Positions 7,497 to 16,323 of a stretch of DNA of 48,446 nt are shown here, piece after piece. How positions within the stretch are numbered: position 1 is the stretch's first letter; each line of letters begins with the position of its first letter. Source of the stretch: an uncultured Bacilli bacterium. GTDB lineage: Bacteria > Bacillota_I > Bacilli_A > RF39 > UBA660. Below the pieces are notes generated by a model, which was not told where the DNA came from, made no database searches, and was given only the letters and a program-made list of their open reading frames with translations. The position numbers and the translations under genes are program-made. The DNA lies in NCBI GenBank assembly GCA_910583945.1, contig CAJTYF010000009.1, forward strand, positions 1-48,446, written 5' to 3'.

Positions 7497-8178
7497 CTTT
7501 ACTTGGAATAATAATTTTGTCTCCGATATTTAACACATCAATTTGATTGTATTCTTTTAAAGTATCGATATCGGTTTCGTAAGTGGCTACAAGGCTTTCT
7601 AGTGTATCGTTTTCGCTCACAATATGAATATGATACGTCATGTATTCGTCTTCTTTTTCAGTAGCGGAATCTAAAACGACTTCAGCTTGTTCTTCTTCTA
7701 ATCTTTCTTCTGTATTTTCTTTTATTTCTTCTATTTCTGGTCTTTCTTCTGGGGATGCGTTTTCTATTTCTTCTTTATGAAACAACTCGTCAATGTCTTC
7801 TATAACTTCTTTTTTTATTTCTGGAATCTCTTCTCTTTCTTCAATTTTTACAGGTTCAATCGTGGTAGCACTGACTTGAAATTCGATGTCTACTTTTAAT
7901 GTATCTTCACTGATGACTTGATAATTAAAGTCGGTTATTTCAAATTGAAGGGAATTTTTGTCAATGGTATCGGTGACTTCTAAATGAAAAGGCAATTTGT
8001 AATTAAAAGCTTCTTTATTTACACTAACTTCATGACTTTTGTAATCTCCAGAAATGATAAAATTCCCTGTAATTTCTGTGTCACTTGAGTTTATTTCATG
8101 TTCTAAAGAAATGCTACAAATTTCAAAAATTTTACTTTTAAATTGAATTTCTTTGGTGTAAGGTACGATGCTTTGCAT
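7489..8178 (-). CDS. spoVID: SpoVID-like spore coat morphogenetic protein with LysM domain
   Basis: A 229-residue protein, shorter than B. subtilis SpoVID (about 575). The N-terminal ~120 residues form the beta-rich SpoVID domain. A Glu-rich low-complexity linker follows (about 118-178). The C-terminal LysM (HIVSENDTLESLVATYETD to LNIGDKIIIPS) would bind peptidoglycan or its precursors. SpoVID locks the coat around the forespore by binding SpoIVA. It sits between lon and ysxE as in B. subtilis. The shortness lies in the acidic linker. Confidence 0.75.
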   Translation of the reverse strand: MQSIVPYTKEIQFKSKIFEICSISLEHEINSSDTEITGNFIISGDYKSHEVSVNKEAFNYKLPFHLEVTDTIDKNSLQFEITDFNYQVISEDTLKVDIEFQVSATTIEPVKIEEREEIPEIKKEVIEDIDELFHKEEIENASPEERPEIEEIKENTEERLEEEQAEVVLDSATEKEDEYMTYHIHIVSENDTLESLVATYETDIDTLKEYNQIDVLNIGDKIIIPSKDE

Positions 8179-8187
8179 AAAATCAAT

Positions 8188-8220
8188 CCTCTCTTTCTTA
8201 ATAAAAACTATGAAAAGAGG
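8188..8220 (-). promoter_or_regulatory. Hairpin covering the spoVID ribosome binding site
   Basis: On the minus strand CCTCTTTTC (8220-8212) can pair with GAAAGAGAGG (8197-8188) with one bulge. The 3' arm contains the AGAGAGG Shine-Dalgarno, nine bases before the spoVID ATG. No U-run follows, so this is not a terminator. It may dampen spoVID translation. Confidence 0.4.
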
Positions 8221-8241
8221 TTTCTATTTATGACTGTATTT

Positions 8242-10542
8242 TTAAGTTTTAAATAAATAATTGTATATTTCTTTATACTCTTCTACTTCAATGATTTGTA
8301 TCTCTTCTTTTACTTCCTTGGGAATTGAATTTAATTCATTATGATTTTCTTTGGGAATAAAAACGGTCTCTACCTTTTCATTTAAAGCACTGACTAATTT
8401 TTCTTTGAGTCCTCCAATTTTTTTTACTTCACCTTTTAAAGTGATTTCTCCTGTCATGGCGTATTTTTGACTGATGGGTTTATTTTTTAAAAGGCTTAAA
8501 ATAGCGGTAGTAATTGTTATTCCAGCACTTGGACCATCTTTTTTTATTGAAGCGTCTAGAAAATGAAGATGAAGGTCTTTTTTCTTAAAAAAAGTATGTG
8601 AGATACCATAATCTTCTTTGTTTGCCATCAAATAGCTTAAAGCAACAGTCACACTTTCTGTCATCATTTGTTCTAACAATCCTGTCATTTTCACTTCACC
8701 AGTTCCTTCATAAAAAACCACTTCAATAGGCATGACGCGTCCTCCTAAAGTTGTGACTGCTAAGGCGTTTACTTTTCCTGGTAAATCTGTTTTTCCTAAA
8801 GCCTCACTTTCGTATTTTTCTTCGCCTAATAAGGAAAAAAGTTTTTCGTTTGTTATTTTCACGTTTTCTAATTCTTCTAAGACAATCAACTTTCGTACAA
8901 TGCTTGTTAACACTCTTTCTAATTCTCTTACTCCAGCCTCTTTGGTGTAACTTAAGATGATTTTTTTCAAAATGTTATCACTAAATTTTATGTTTTTATT
9001 GTCAATGAAATGATTTACATAAATTTCGGGTAATAAATACCTTTTGGCAATTTCAATTTTTTCTAAAATGGTATAACTACTCAATTGAACAATTTCTAAA
9101 CGATCATACAGTTCAAGGGGTATATTTTCGACATAATTCGCGGTTAAGATAAATAAAATTTTACTTAAATCAAATTCTTCTTCAATATAATGATCAACAA
9201 AACATTTATTTTGATTTTTATCTAATATGTCTAATAAAACACTTGCTGGATCCCCTTTGTAATCTTTAACCATTTTATCGACTTCATCAATTAAAATCAC
9301 AGGATTATTGGTTCCACACCTTTTTAAAGCTTCCATAATTTTTCCAGGATTGGCTCCTAAATAGGTTCTTCGATGTCCATTTAAAACTGAACTGTCGTTT
9401 AATCCCCCAACACTTATTTTATAAAATTTTTTATTTAAGCTTAAAGCAATGGATTGAGCAAGTGAGGTTTTTCCAACCCCTGCTGGGCCAACAAAACATA
9501 AAATAGGAGCCATAATATTCGGATTACGATTTTTAGCGGCTATGTATTCAATAATTTTATTTTTAGCATTTGTCATTCCGTAATGACTTTTATCTAAGGT
9601 TTTAGCAATTATTTTTAAGTGTGTTTCATCCGAACTTGTTTGATTCCAAGGTAAGTTAAACATCCAATCTAAATAATTTCTAATGTTAGAAAGCTCTGGA
9701 CTCATTTCATTCGTATACTCAAATTTTTTTATTTCACTTTTAATTTTATTTTTGATTTGATTCTCAAAGTTTCCAGCTTCTAATTTTTGTTTGTAATTTA
9801 GAATTTCCAATTCTTTTTCATTTTGATTTCCCAGTTCCTCTTGAATAGCTTTTAATTTTTCTTTTAGAATAAATTCTTTTTGGTTTTCTTCTAACCCTGT
9901 TTGAATCTTTTCTTCTAATTGAGCTTCTAATTCTTGAATTTCTAATTCAATTTTTAACTCTTCCATTAATTTTTGCCCACGAATGACGGGATTCATTTGT
10001 TCTATGTACTCTAATTTTTTTAGAAAAGGTATAGGAAGAAAGGCGGCAATTACATCCGTAAGTTTGTTTAGGTCTTCAATTTCTTTTATAACGTTTAAAA
10101 TACTGTTGGAAATGGAACTGTCATTTTTTACATAAGTGTTTATCATTTCTTTTAGCTTCTTTTTGGTAGCTAATGCTTCTATTTCAGTATATTCAGGTAT
10201 TTCAAGTTTTTTATAATTACAAATTAACGCTTCATTTTTGGTATTTTTTAAATTTTTAATGGTGACACGAAAAAGTCCTCTTAAAGTGACTCTTAAATTG
10301 CCACTCGGAAGCTCAATTTTGCTTTTTACTTTGCATACCACAGCTACGGTAGGTAAATCACTGACTTCAGGCACTTCTTCCATTTGATCTTTAGGGCTAA
10401 TCACTAATAGCTCACTATGGTAGTTTTCTGTAGAGAAAAAGATAACGTTTTTACTTAAATCATTGTTTAATTCTAGTTTTACTTCTTGATTAGGGAGAAT
10501 CAATAAACTTTTTAGTAATAAAATTGGTAAGCTATTTTTCAT
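8242..10542 (-). CDS. lon: ATP-dependent protease Lon (LonA)
   Basis: A 766-residue protein, the usual LonA length. It has an N-terminal LON substrate domain, a coiled-coil (about 195-275), an AAA+ module with Walker A GPAGVGKTS (352-360) and Walker B VILIDEVDK (415-423), and a C-terminal protease domain. Catalytic Ser672 lies in KKDGPSAG and Lys713 in GGLKEKL. It degrades misfolded and regulatory proteins in the cytoplasm. Its place between tig and spoVID matches B. subtilis, except that clpX and lonB are absent and a surface gene intervenes. Confidence 0.97.
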   Translation of the reverse strand: MKNSLPILLLKSLLILPNQEVKLELNNDLSKNVIFFSTENYHSELLVISPKDQMEEVPEVSDLPTVAVVCKVKSKIELPSGNLRVTLRGLFRVTIKNLKNTKNEALICNYKKLEIPEYTEIEALATKKKLKEMINTYVKNDSSISNSILNVIKEIEDLNKLTDVIAAFLPIPFLKKLEYIEQMNPVIRGQKLMEELKIELEIQELEAQLEEKIQTGLEENQKEFILKEKLKAIQEELGNQNEKELEILNYKQKLEAGNFENQIKNKIKSEIKKFEYTNEMSPELSNIRNYLDWMFNLPWNQTSSDETHLKIIAKTLDKSHYGMTNAKNKIIEYIAAKNRNPNIMAPILCFVGPAGVGKTSLAQSIALSLNKKFYKISVGGLNDSSVLNGHRRTYLGANPGKIMEALKRCGTNNPVILIDEVDKMVKDYKGDPASVLLDILDKNQNKCFVDHYIEEEFDLSKILFILTANYVENIPLELYDRLEIVQLSSYTILEKIEIAKRYLLPEIYVNHFIDNKNIKFSDNILKKIILSYTKEAGVRELERVLTSIVRKLIVLEELENVKITNEKLFSLLGEEKYESEALGKTDLPGKVNALAVTTLGGRVMPIEVVFYEGTGEVKMTGLLEQMMTESVTVALSYLMANKEDYGISHTFFKKKDLHLHFLDASIKKDGPSAGITITTAILSLLKNKPISQKYAMTGEITLKGEVKKIGGLKEKLVSALNEKVETVFIPKENHNELNSIPKEVKEEIQIIEVEEYKEIYNYLFKT

Positions 10543-10571
10543 GATTTCTCTCCCTTCAAGTTATGGGATTT

Positions 10572-10600
10572 ATTATAATAATTTTTTATTTTAAAGTAAA
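10572..10600 (-). promoter_or_regulatory. Predicted sigma-A promoter of lon
   Basis: -35 TTTACT (10600-10595) and -10 TATAAT (10577-10572) with a 17-base spacer, minus strand, about 30 bases before the lon ATG. No CIRCE or CtsR-like repeat was seen. Confidence 0.5.
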
Positions 10601-10651
10601 CAATATTTACGTTTTTTTACAACCAATTTTTACTAAATTTTTAAATGGGAA

Positions 10652-11797
10652 TTAGCCAATTAAAAAACGTGGACGAACGCCATAATTTTGATTACTGCTG
10701 CCATCACGAGTAGAAGTGCCACGATTTGTTACAACAGCAAAAGTTGCTACACCACCAACATCTTTTAACCAATAACCAAAACGATTATTATTATAACTAT
10801 TTTTAAATTCTGGTTTTAACTGAAATATTGCATATTGTATATTATCAACTCCTGTATCATAAAGAGAAGATGAAGCAACAGTTGATCCATAAACATTGAT
10901 TTCACTCATCAAATCGATTTTTCTCAAAGACCAAACATATCCGCCGGAAGCTCCTATTGTACCACCTCGGTTTGCAGCTTCTTTATTTATTATATTTGTA
11001 AGATTGTTTCTATATTCTGTAATATGATTTCCAAACGTCTTTCCTATTACTCCATCACTAGCTACTAGATTACTTAAAGTCTCTGTTGCCATTCGACTTC
11101 CAACATAACCACCTTCGGTGGTATCTATAGCGTTCATCCCAATATTCATTAATGGTTTCGCCGGAATGATTGTTGCATGATGTTTGGTTAATTGTGTATC
11201 TCCAGTATATAAATAATTATCAATGTCTGCAATGAGCCATGTCACTTCATTTGCTATGATATAATCTCCTACATAAATGTCTTCAAATGTTCCATTTGAG
11301 ATTCTAGTATATAAACTTCCATCTGTATAATAACTGGTTATATCTTTTCCTCGATACGTATTTCGATGTAACGCTTTTCCTGCTTCAATGTATTTATTGT
11401 ATTCTTCTTCACTTAATCCACTTGTGAACTCAACACTGCATTTTGATTCACTACTGACATTGTTTAATACTAAATTCCAATTGTTATAATCCCATTCCCC
11501 AAACGTTCCATTTGTACAATGCACATTTGTTTTATATAACCCTCTTTCTGGAATACTTTCACTTTTTTTATCATCTACGACAACACTTAATAATTTGATA
11601 TCGTAACCAAAATCTGGAATTCTTCCTTTTAATATATTAAAGCTTTTCTTTTCTTCATAGAAAGCAAACGTTTTATATAACGTGATACTTCCTATTACTA
11701 AAAGTATTCCTAATATAGAATAAATGATTTTTTTATTCCTTTTATCTTTGGTAAACCTTTCTAGTTGGTTATTAGTTTCTAATAACCCCCCCCCCAT
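10652..11797 (-). CDS. Phase-variable surface protein, copy 3, with DUF6273-like C-terminus
   Basis: A 381-residue protein in the present frame. GGG at 2-4 comes from the G-run, and one hydrophobic helix at about 25-45 is followed by outside sequence. A middle region holds VHCTNGTFGEWDYNNW and SGLSEEEYNKYIEAG. The C-terminal ~230 residues (VGDYIIANEVTWLIADID to NYGVRPRFLIG) resemble the DUF6273/C-type-lectin-like modules of Firmicute surface proteins. The ATG at 11797 has no close RBS. An ATG at 11819 has GGAAGG ten bases upstream but is out of frame with ten G. The gene is inserted between tig and lon where B. subtilis has clpX. Confidence 0.78.
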   Translation of the reverse strand: MGGGLLETNNQLERFTKDKRNKKIIYSILGILLVIGSITLYKTFAFYEEKKSFNILKGRIPDFGYDIKLLSVVVDDKKSESIPERGLYKTNVHCTNGTFGEWDYNNWNLVLNNVSSESKCSVEFTSGLSEEEYNKYIEAGKALHRNTYRGKDITSYYTDGSLYTRISNGTFEDIYVGDYIIANEVTWLIADIDNYLYTGDTQLTKHHATIIPAKPLMNIGMNAIDTTEGGYVGSRMATETLSNLVASDGVIGKTFGNHITEYRNNLTNIINKEAANRGGTIGASGGYVWSLRKIDLMSEINVYGSTVASSSLYDTGVDNIQYAIFQLKPEFKNSYNNNRFGYWLKDVGGVATFAVVTNRGTSTRDGSSNQNYGVRPRFLIG

Positions 11798-11859
11798 TCT
11801 TAAATTTAATCTTTTTCATTTTCTTCTTTCCTTCCTTATTAAATTTATTTTATAACCAA
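11761..11859 (-). repeat. Shared leader of the poly-G gene family, copy 3
   Basis: The same RBS-ATG-G-run-first-codon arrangement as at 1-110 and 2240-2351, with the RBS at 11830-11835 and the ATG at 11819-11817. Coding sequence after the run diverges sooner (TNNQLERFTK rather than TNNQQERKTK). The promoter-proximal hairpin has different bases (CAAACAAG/CTTATTTG, 11857-11880) at a similar place. Confidence 0.8.
11786..11795 (-). repeat. Poly-G tract of 10 (phase-variation tract)
   Basis: Ten G, the same length and context as 2280-2289. In frame only from the weak ATG at 11797. Confidence 0.85.
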
Positions 11860-11887
11860 ACAAGTTCTTTACCTTATTTGTATTTCA

Positions 11888-11916
11888 ATTATAAGTCACT
11901 TACCATTTTTTGACAA
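11888..11916 (-). promoter_or_regulatory. Predicted sigma-A promoter of phase-variable copy 3
   Basis: -35 TTGTCA (11916-11911) and -10 TATAAT (11893-11888), spacer 17, minus strand. The start is near 11881, leaving a leader of about 60 bases to the upstream ATG. Confidence 0.6.
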
Positions 11917-11931
11917 GAAAAAAAGAAGAAA

Positions 11932-13179
11932 TTACTCTCCTTTTACAATATTAATCGCGTTACGCATTTTGATATCGTATTTAATCGTATCTAACCCACC
12001 GTAAACTTTTAATAGTTCTTCTTTACTGATACCATAATTCGTAGCCATTTCTTCTGATTGTTTTTCAGCTTCTTCATCACTGACTTCGATTTTTTCTACT
12101 TCCGCTACTTTTTCTAATAAATAACGATATTTAATTCTTTTTGTTGCTTCAGGTTCCATTTGTTTATGTAAATCTTCATGTGTTAAACCACTAAATTTAT
12201 AATAATCGTCAATTTTTAAGCCTTGTCTTTTCAATTGATCTTCAAATTGATGAATCATACGATGAATTTCTTCATCTAGAATTTCTTCATTAATATCAAT
12301 TTTCATGTTGTCGCTAGCTTTTGTTAAACATGCTTCAATATATTGATCTTCGACTTCAGCTTCTTTGTTTTTTCTTAAACCTTCTTCGATTTTAGCTTCT
12401 AAATCTTTTTCGGTCTTAACGTCTTCATAACCTAAATCTAAATAAAAATCTTCATTTAATTCAGGTAAAATTCTGGTTTTAATTTCATTAATTTTCACTT
12501 TAAATAAAACATCTTTATTTTTTAAATCTTCAGTATAATTTTCTGGAAAAGTTAAGTTCAGTTCTTTTTCATCATCAACCTTTAAACCAATCAATCCTTC
12601 TTCAAATCCTGGAATAAATGTATGACTTCCAATTTCAAGAGGATAGTTTTCTCCGCTTCCTCCATTTAATTCTACACCATCTACAAACCCATTAAAATTA
12701 ATTACAGCGGTGTCTCCATTTTCAATGGCTCCTTCTTCTTTTACTTTAATTTCAGCGTATTTGTTTCTTAAAGCTTCGATTTCACTTTTAATTTCTTCTT
12801 TAGAGATTTTTATTTCTTCTTTTTTTATTTTTAAATTTTTGTATTCACCTAAAGTGACTTCAGGAGCGGTGATTAATGTAAATTCTAAAATACATTCGTT
12901 TTCGTTAATTGTTTTTACATTTAGATTAGGCTCACATGCGGGGATAACTTTTGTTTCATCCAAAACTTTTTTGTAGCCTTCATCTACTACTTCATCTAAA
13001 GCATCTTTATAAAGCGATTCTATTCCCATTTTTTTAATAAACATATCTTTAGGAACGCTTCCTTTTCTAAAACCATCAATTTTAACGTTTTTGCTTTGTT
13101 TTTTAAAAGCTTTATCTAAAGCTTTTTGCCATTCTTCTCCTTCAATTTTTATTTCCTTTACGATTACATTTTTTTTCAT
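11932..13179 (-). CDS. tig: Trigger factor, ribosome-associated chaperone
   Basis: A 415-residue protein, typical length. The N-terminal ribosome-binding domain has the signature GFRKGSVP (from residue 36). An FKBP-type prolyl isomerase domain follows at about 150-240 (GDTAVINFNGFVDG, FIPGFEEGLIGLK), then the helical C-terminal chaperone domain. It meets nascent chains at the ribosome exit. It follows greA with a terminator between and precedes a surface gene and lon. Confidence 0.96.
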   Translation of the reverse strand: MKKNVIVKEIKIEGEEWQKALDKAFKKQSKNVKIDGFRKGSVPKDMFIKKMGIESLYKDALDEVVDEGYKKVLDETKVIPACEPNLNVKTINENECILEFTLITAPEVTLGEYKNLKIKKEEIKISKEEIKSEIEALRNKYAEIKVKEEGAIENGDTAVINFNGFVDGVELNGGSGENYPLEIGSHTFIPGFEEGLIGLKVDDEKELNLTFPENYTEDLKNKDVLFKVKINEIKTRILPELNEDFYLDLGYEDVKTEKDLEAKIEEGLRKNKEAEVEDQYIEACLTKASDNMKIDINEEILDEEIHRMIHQFEDQLKRQGLKIDDYYKFSGLTHEDLHKQMEPEATKRIKYRYLLEKVAEVEKIEVSDEEAEKQSEEMATNYGISKEELLKVYGGLDTIKYDIKMRNAINIVKGE

Positions 13180-13219
13180 AATACTCTCCTTAATCCGAAT
13201 TTATTATACCTAAGTAATA

Positions 13220-13243
13220 ATAAAAAAGCAAATAAATTGCTTA
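13220..13243 (-). terminator. Rho-independent terminator after greA
   Basis: On the minus strand AAGCAA, loop TTTA, TTTGCTT, then a T-run. It overlaps the greA stop codon. Confidence 0.65.
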
Positions 13244-13708
13244 TTCTATATTGGTTACTACTATGGTAAAGTTTCCATTTGGTGTTGACACTTCGACTTT
13301 TTCGCCTTTTTTATGTCCTAAAATAGCTTTACCAATTGGACTTTCATTTGAAATTTTATTGGCAAACGGATCGGCTTCTAAAGAACCTACGATTTTATAT
13401 TCTTCTATTTCTCCATCTTCATAAGTAATGGTTACTGTGTTTCCTACACTAACTGTATCTTTGCTACTTGCATCAGCAATAGTACTATGTTCTAATTTAA
13501 ATTCTAATTCTTTAATTCTTGCTTCGACTTGTGCTTGTTCGTTACGTGCTGCGTCATAGTCCGAATTTTCTGATAAATCTCCTAGCGCTCTAGCTTCTTT
13601 TAAGGCTTTAATCACTTCGGGTCTTTTTTTGGTTTTTAATTCATTTAGTTCTGTTTCTAATTCTAAATAACCTTCCGCTGTCAGCATTATATTATCAATT
13701 TGTTTCAT
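13241..13708 (-). CDS. greA: Transcription elongation factor GreA
   Basis: A 155-residue protein. The N-terminal coiled-coil carries the acidic tip GDLSENSDYDAARNEQ, which reaches into the RNA polymerase secondary channel to stimulate transcript cleavage. The C-terminal FKBP-like domain ends with SPIGKAILGHKKGEKVEV. The ATG at 13708 is chosen because AAGGTGG precedes it and the next ten upstream codons do not fit the family. It is last in the ireB-to-greA cluster. In B. subtilis udk lies between trhP2 and greA, and here it is missing. Confidence 0.95.
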   Translation of the reverse strand: MKQIDNIMLTAEGYLELETELNELKTKKRPEVIKALKEARALGDLSENSDYDAARNEQAQVEARIKELEFKLEHSTIADASSKDTVSVGNTVTITYEDGEIEEYKIVGSLEADPFANKISNESPIGKAILGHKKGEKVEVSTPNGNFTIVVTNIE

Positions 13709-13747
13709 AAAAAAATTCCACCTTCTAAAAAATACCAATTAAGGATA

Positions 13748-14947
13748 CTATAAAAAGTTTTGTTTGTCAAATACTTTTAATCGCATCATATCGTATTTAT
13801 TTACTTTTTGATTTATTTTTAATTTTATGATCATTTGAGGATGATTGGCTACCTCAATTTCTTCCATTTTTTCATTGTATATTTTATTCACTTTGTAAGA
13901 AAAGGTTTCTATTTTTGGGCCAAAAAATTCGACTTCTGTTCCAATTTCAAAATAATTTCTTTGTTCCAGAGTTACAAGTTTTGTTTCTTCTTCATAGTCT
14001 AAAACCATCCCTAAAAAGTCTTGGTTGCTGACTTCATCTCTTCCTAAAAAATATTGTTCCTCGTGTGTTGGGAGCTTATTAATAAATTGAGGCGTTGATT
14101 CTCTATTGGCACAACGATTTAAAATACTCAAGTAATAGTTCACTTCCTGATGGGTTAATTTATCCTCATTTATTTTATCGATAAGTCTTCGGTAGACTAA
14201 AATAACGGTGGCAATGTAATAAATTCCTCGCATTCTTCCTTCTACTTTAAATGAATTGACCCCTACTTTTATCATATCGCTAATGTATTCTACTAAATTC
14301 AAGTCTTTTGGGGTCATACTAAATGGAACTTCACTTTCTGGGTAATCAAAGGTCCAACGACAAATTTGAGCACATCCCCCACGATTGGAATCCCGATTAG
14401 TACAATAATTAGAAAGAACACAACGACCAGAAAAACTCGTGCACATCGCTCCATGAATGAAGCATTCTAATTCTAATCCGGTTTCATTTTTGATGTCTTC
14501 AATATCTATTAAAGACGCTTCTCTTGCTAAAACAATCCGTGTAACTCCCAAGTCCTTATAAAACAAAGCGGCTTCTTTATTTAAGACACTTGCTTGGGTA
14601 GAGATATGCACTTCAAAAGAACAGTTTAAACTTTTAGCTTTTTTAATGACATAAATGTCGCTTGCAATAATGGCGTCTACGCCTATTTCACTTAAATTTA
14701 ATAAATATTCTTCTAGACCTTCCAACTCTTCTTCATGAAAAATGATATTTACTGTAATGTAAATTTTTTTGTTTAAGTCATGGGCTATTTTTGTGGCTTC
14801 TTTTATTTCTTCTAAGGTAAAATTGTTCGCGTTTGCCCGAAGTCCAAATCTCTTGCCAGAACAATACACTGCATCGGCACCATATAAATAAGCAAATTTT
14901 AATTTTTCTAGGTCTCCAGCTGGAGCTAATAATTCTACTTTTTGCAT
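13748..14947 (-). CDS. trhP2: U32 peptidase-family tRNA hydroxylation protein TrhP2 (YrrO)
   Basis: A 399-residue U32 family protein. The N-terminus is ELLAPAGDLEKLKFAYLYGADAVY. It has Cys-rich motifs of the family (IHGAMCTSFSGRC, SNYCTNRDSNRGGCAQ) that likely bind an Fe-S cluster, and a C-terminal beta-barrel. With TrhP1 it makes 5-hydroxyuridine at tRNA position 34 in B. subtilis, and TrmR then methylates this base. It overlaps trhP1 by 13 bases and lies upstream of greA. Confidence 0.88.
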   Translation of the reverse strand: MQKVELLAPAGDLEKLKFAYLYGADAVYCSGKRFGLRANANNFTLEEIKEATKIAHDLNKKIYITVNIIFHEEELEGLEEYLLNLSEIGVDAIIASDIYVIKKAKSLNCSFEVHISTQASVLNKEAALFYKDLGVTRIVLAREASLIDIEDIKNETGLELECFIHGAMCTSFSGRCVLSNYCTNRDSNRGGCAQICRWTFDYPESEVPFSMTPKDLNLVEYISDMIKVGVNSFKVEGRMRGIYYIATVILVYRRLIDKINEDKLTHQEVNYYLSILNRCANRESTPQFINKLPTHEEQYFLGRDEVSNQDFLGMVLDYEEETKLVTLEQRNYFEIGTEVEFFGPKIETFSYKVNKIYNEKMEEIEVANHPQMIIKLKINQKVNKYDMMRLKVFDKQNFL

Positions 14948-15726
14948 TCGTTCATCTCTTTCAAACGGTAATACGTTTTTTGATTTAAAAATCCGGTTTC
15001 GGTATTTTCAATTTTTTCATTCTTGACTATTTTTTCAAGGTTTTCTTTGCTTAAATGTAAACCATTAATGTAATAAAATAAGATATTTTCATGATGAATG
15101 TGACGATAATCGATATATTTATCTTTATAAAAAACCGTTCCGTATTCATTTTCCACTACTCGAAAAGCATTTTTAGAATTATTTTCAAAAAGCACTTGTT
15201 CATTTTTTAAATCTAACCCAAATTCAGTTTGAAAATTTGTGAGTAAATGACGTCTTGAACACATGACTTCCACTAGTCCAAAACAAGGTAATACTAAAGG
15301 CTTTTTTGCTTCATTTAAAATAATAGTCATTTCTTCTTCTGTGATATCTGTACTGATTAAAGCACTGTCTACGTCTTCTAAATAAGCATTTATGGAGGCT
15401 TTATTTGTAGTGTTGTGGTTATTCATATAAATCAGTTTTACTTGAAGATTTAATTCTTTAGCAATTCTAATCATCCCTAAATCATTAAAACAAATGCCAA
15501 CAATGTTTGGTTTTAAGTACTTTAGTTCTTCTTTTAAACTTATAATGCTTTCTTTATCTAAGAGACGATTAATATAAAGATAAGCGTCTTCTTTTTTTAT
15601 TTCAGATATTTTAAAGACATCTTGAAAACCTACACTATACCCTTCTATAGGAAAAAGAAAGTTAAGGTTCTTAACTTTCACATCTAATAAATCTCTTGTC
15701 ACAGTAAGCAAATACTTATTTTTCAT
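14935..15726 (-). CDS. trhP1: U32-family tRNA hydroxylation protein TrhP1 (YrrN)
   Basis: About 263 residues. It is a shorter U32 relative without the full Cys cluster of TrhP2. It keeps a beta/alpha pattern and CFGLVEVMCSRRHLL. The ATG at 15726 gives MKNKYLLTV. A GTG at 15744 is also possible and would overlap trmR by 29 bases. It is sandwiched between trmR and trhP2 as yrrN is in B. subtilis, and that synteny is the strongest evidence for the call. Confidence 0.78.
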   Translation of the reverse strand: MKNKYLLTVTRDLLDVKVKNLNFLFPIEGYSVGFQDVFKISEIKKEDAYLYINRLLDKESIISLKEELKYLKPNIVGICFNDLGMIRIAKELNLQVKLIYMNNHNTTNKASINAYLEDVDSALISTDITEEEMTIILNEAKKPLVLPCFGLVEVMCSRRHLLTNFQTEFGLDLKNEQVLFENNSKNAFRVVENEYGTVFYKDKYIDYRHIHHENILFYYINGLHLSKENLEKIVKNEKIENTETGFLNQKTYYRLKEMNECKK

Positions 15727-16309
15727 TTTTTCTTTTGCTAACACTTATTCCATCACCTATATCAATAAATTCTGTTTCAAATTCTTCATTTGTTTTTAAG
15801 AATTCAATATAACTTTCTATTTTATCGACAATGCCTCTTAAGTTTTTACTATCGATGGTTTCTTTTTTGCCTACATAGCCATGAAATTTCAAGTTGTCGG
15901 TGATGATTACACCGCCCTCAGCTAAAAAGAATTTAAATTTTTCAAAAAACTTTTTGTATTGACCTTTTGCGGCATCTATGAAAATTAAATCGTAACTGAC
16001 TCCTGTTAAATTGACTTCTAATGCGTCTTGAAATACCACGTTTACTTCTTTGTCGAAGCCACATTTTTTAACATTTTTAAGACATTCCATGTATCTTGTC
16101 TCGTCTCGTTCAATGGTTGTGACTTTCACGTCTTTACTACTTGAAGCCATTAAAATAGCGGAATAGCCAATGGCACTTCCAATTTCTAAGATGTTTTTTA
16201 CATTATTGGTTTTAATGTATTTCATAATGTAAGCGATAGAATCTTTTTCAATGATGGGAACATTTTTATCTTTTGCGTATTGTTCCATTTCTAAAATATA
16301 CTGTTTCAT
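15716..16309 (-). CDS. trmR: tRNA 5-hydroxyuridine methyltransferase TrmR (YrrM)
   Basis: A 197-residue class I SAM methyltransferase of the O-methyltransferase 3 family. The SAM loop is ILEIGSAIGYSAILMA and the metal and active-site region is YDLIFIDAAKGQYKKFFEKF. It converts 5-hydroxyuridine 34 to 5-methoxyuridine in tRNAs that read wobble codons. AAGGAG precedes the ATG. It lies directly downstream of mltG and upstream of both hydroxylation genes, so the whole mo5U34 pathway is in one operon. Confidence 0.9.
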   Translation of the reverse strand: MKQYILEMEQYAKDKNVPIIEKDSIAYIMKYIKTNNVKNILEIGSAIGYSAILMASSSKDVKVTTIERDETRYMECLKNVKKCGFDKEVNVVFQDALEVNLTGVSYDLIFIDAAKGQYKKFFEKFKFFLAEGGVIITDNLKFHGYVGKKETIDSKNLRGIVDKIESYIEFLKTNEEFETEFIDIGDGISVSKRKNEK

Positions 16310-16323
16310 TTTTTTCTAACTCC

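Noticed and set aside
10652..10800. Variable region of a diversity-generating retroelement in the lectin-like C-terminus of copy 3
   Set aside because: No reverse transcriptase gene and no second template repeat are present in the window.
16049..16057. A further TTTGTCGAA inside trmR
   Set aside because: It lies in the middle of a conserved coding sequence with no promoter beside it. One such copy is expected by chance in this length.
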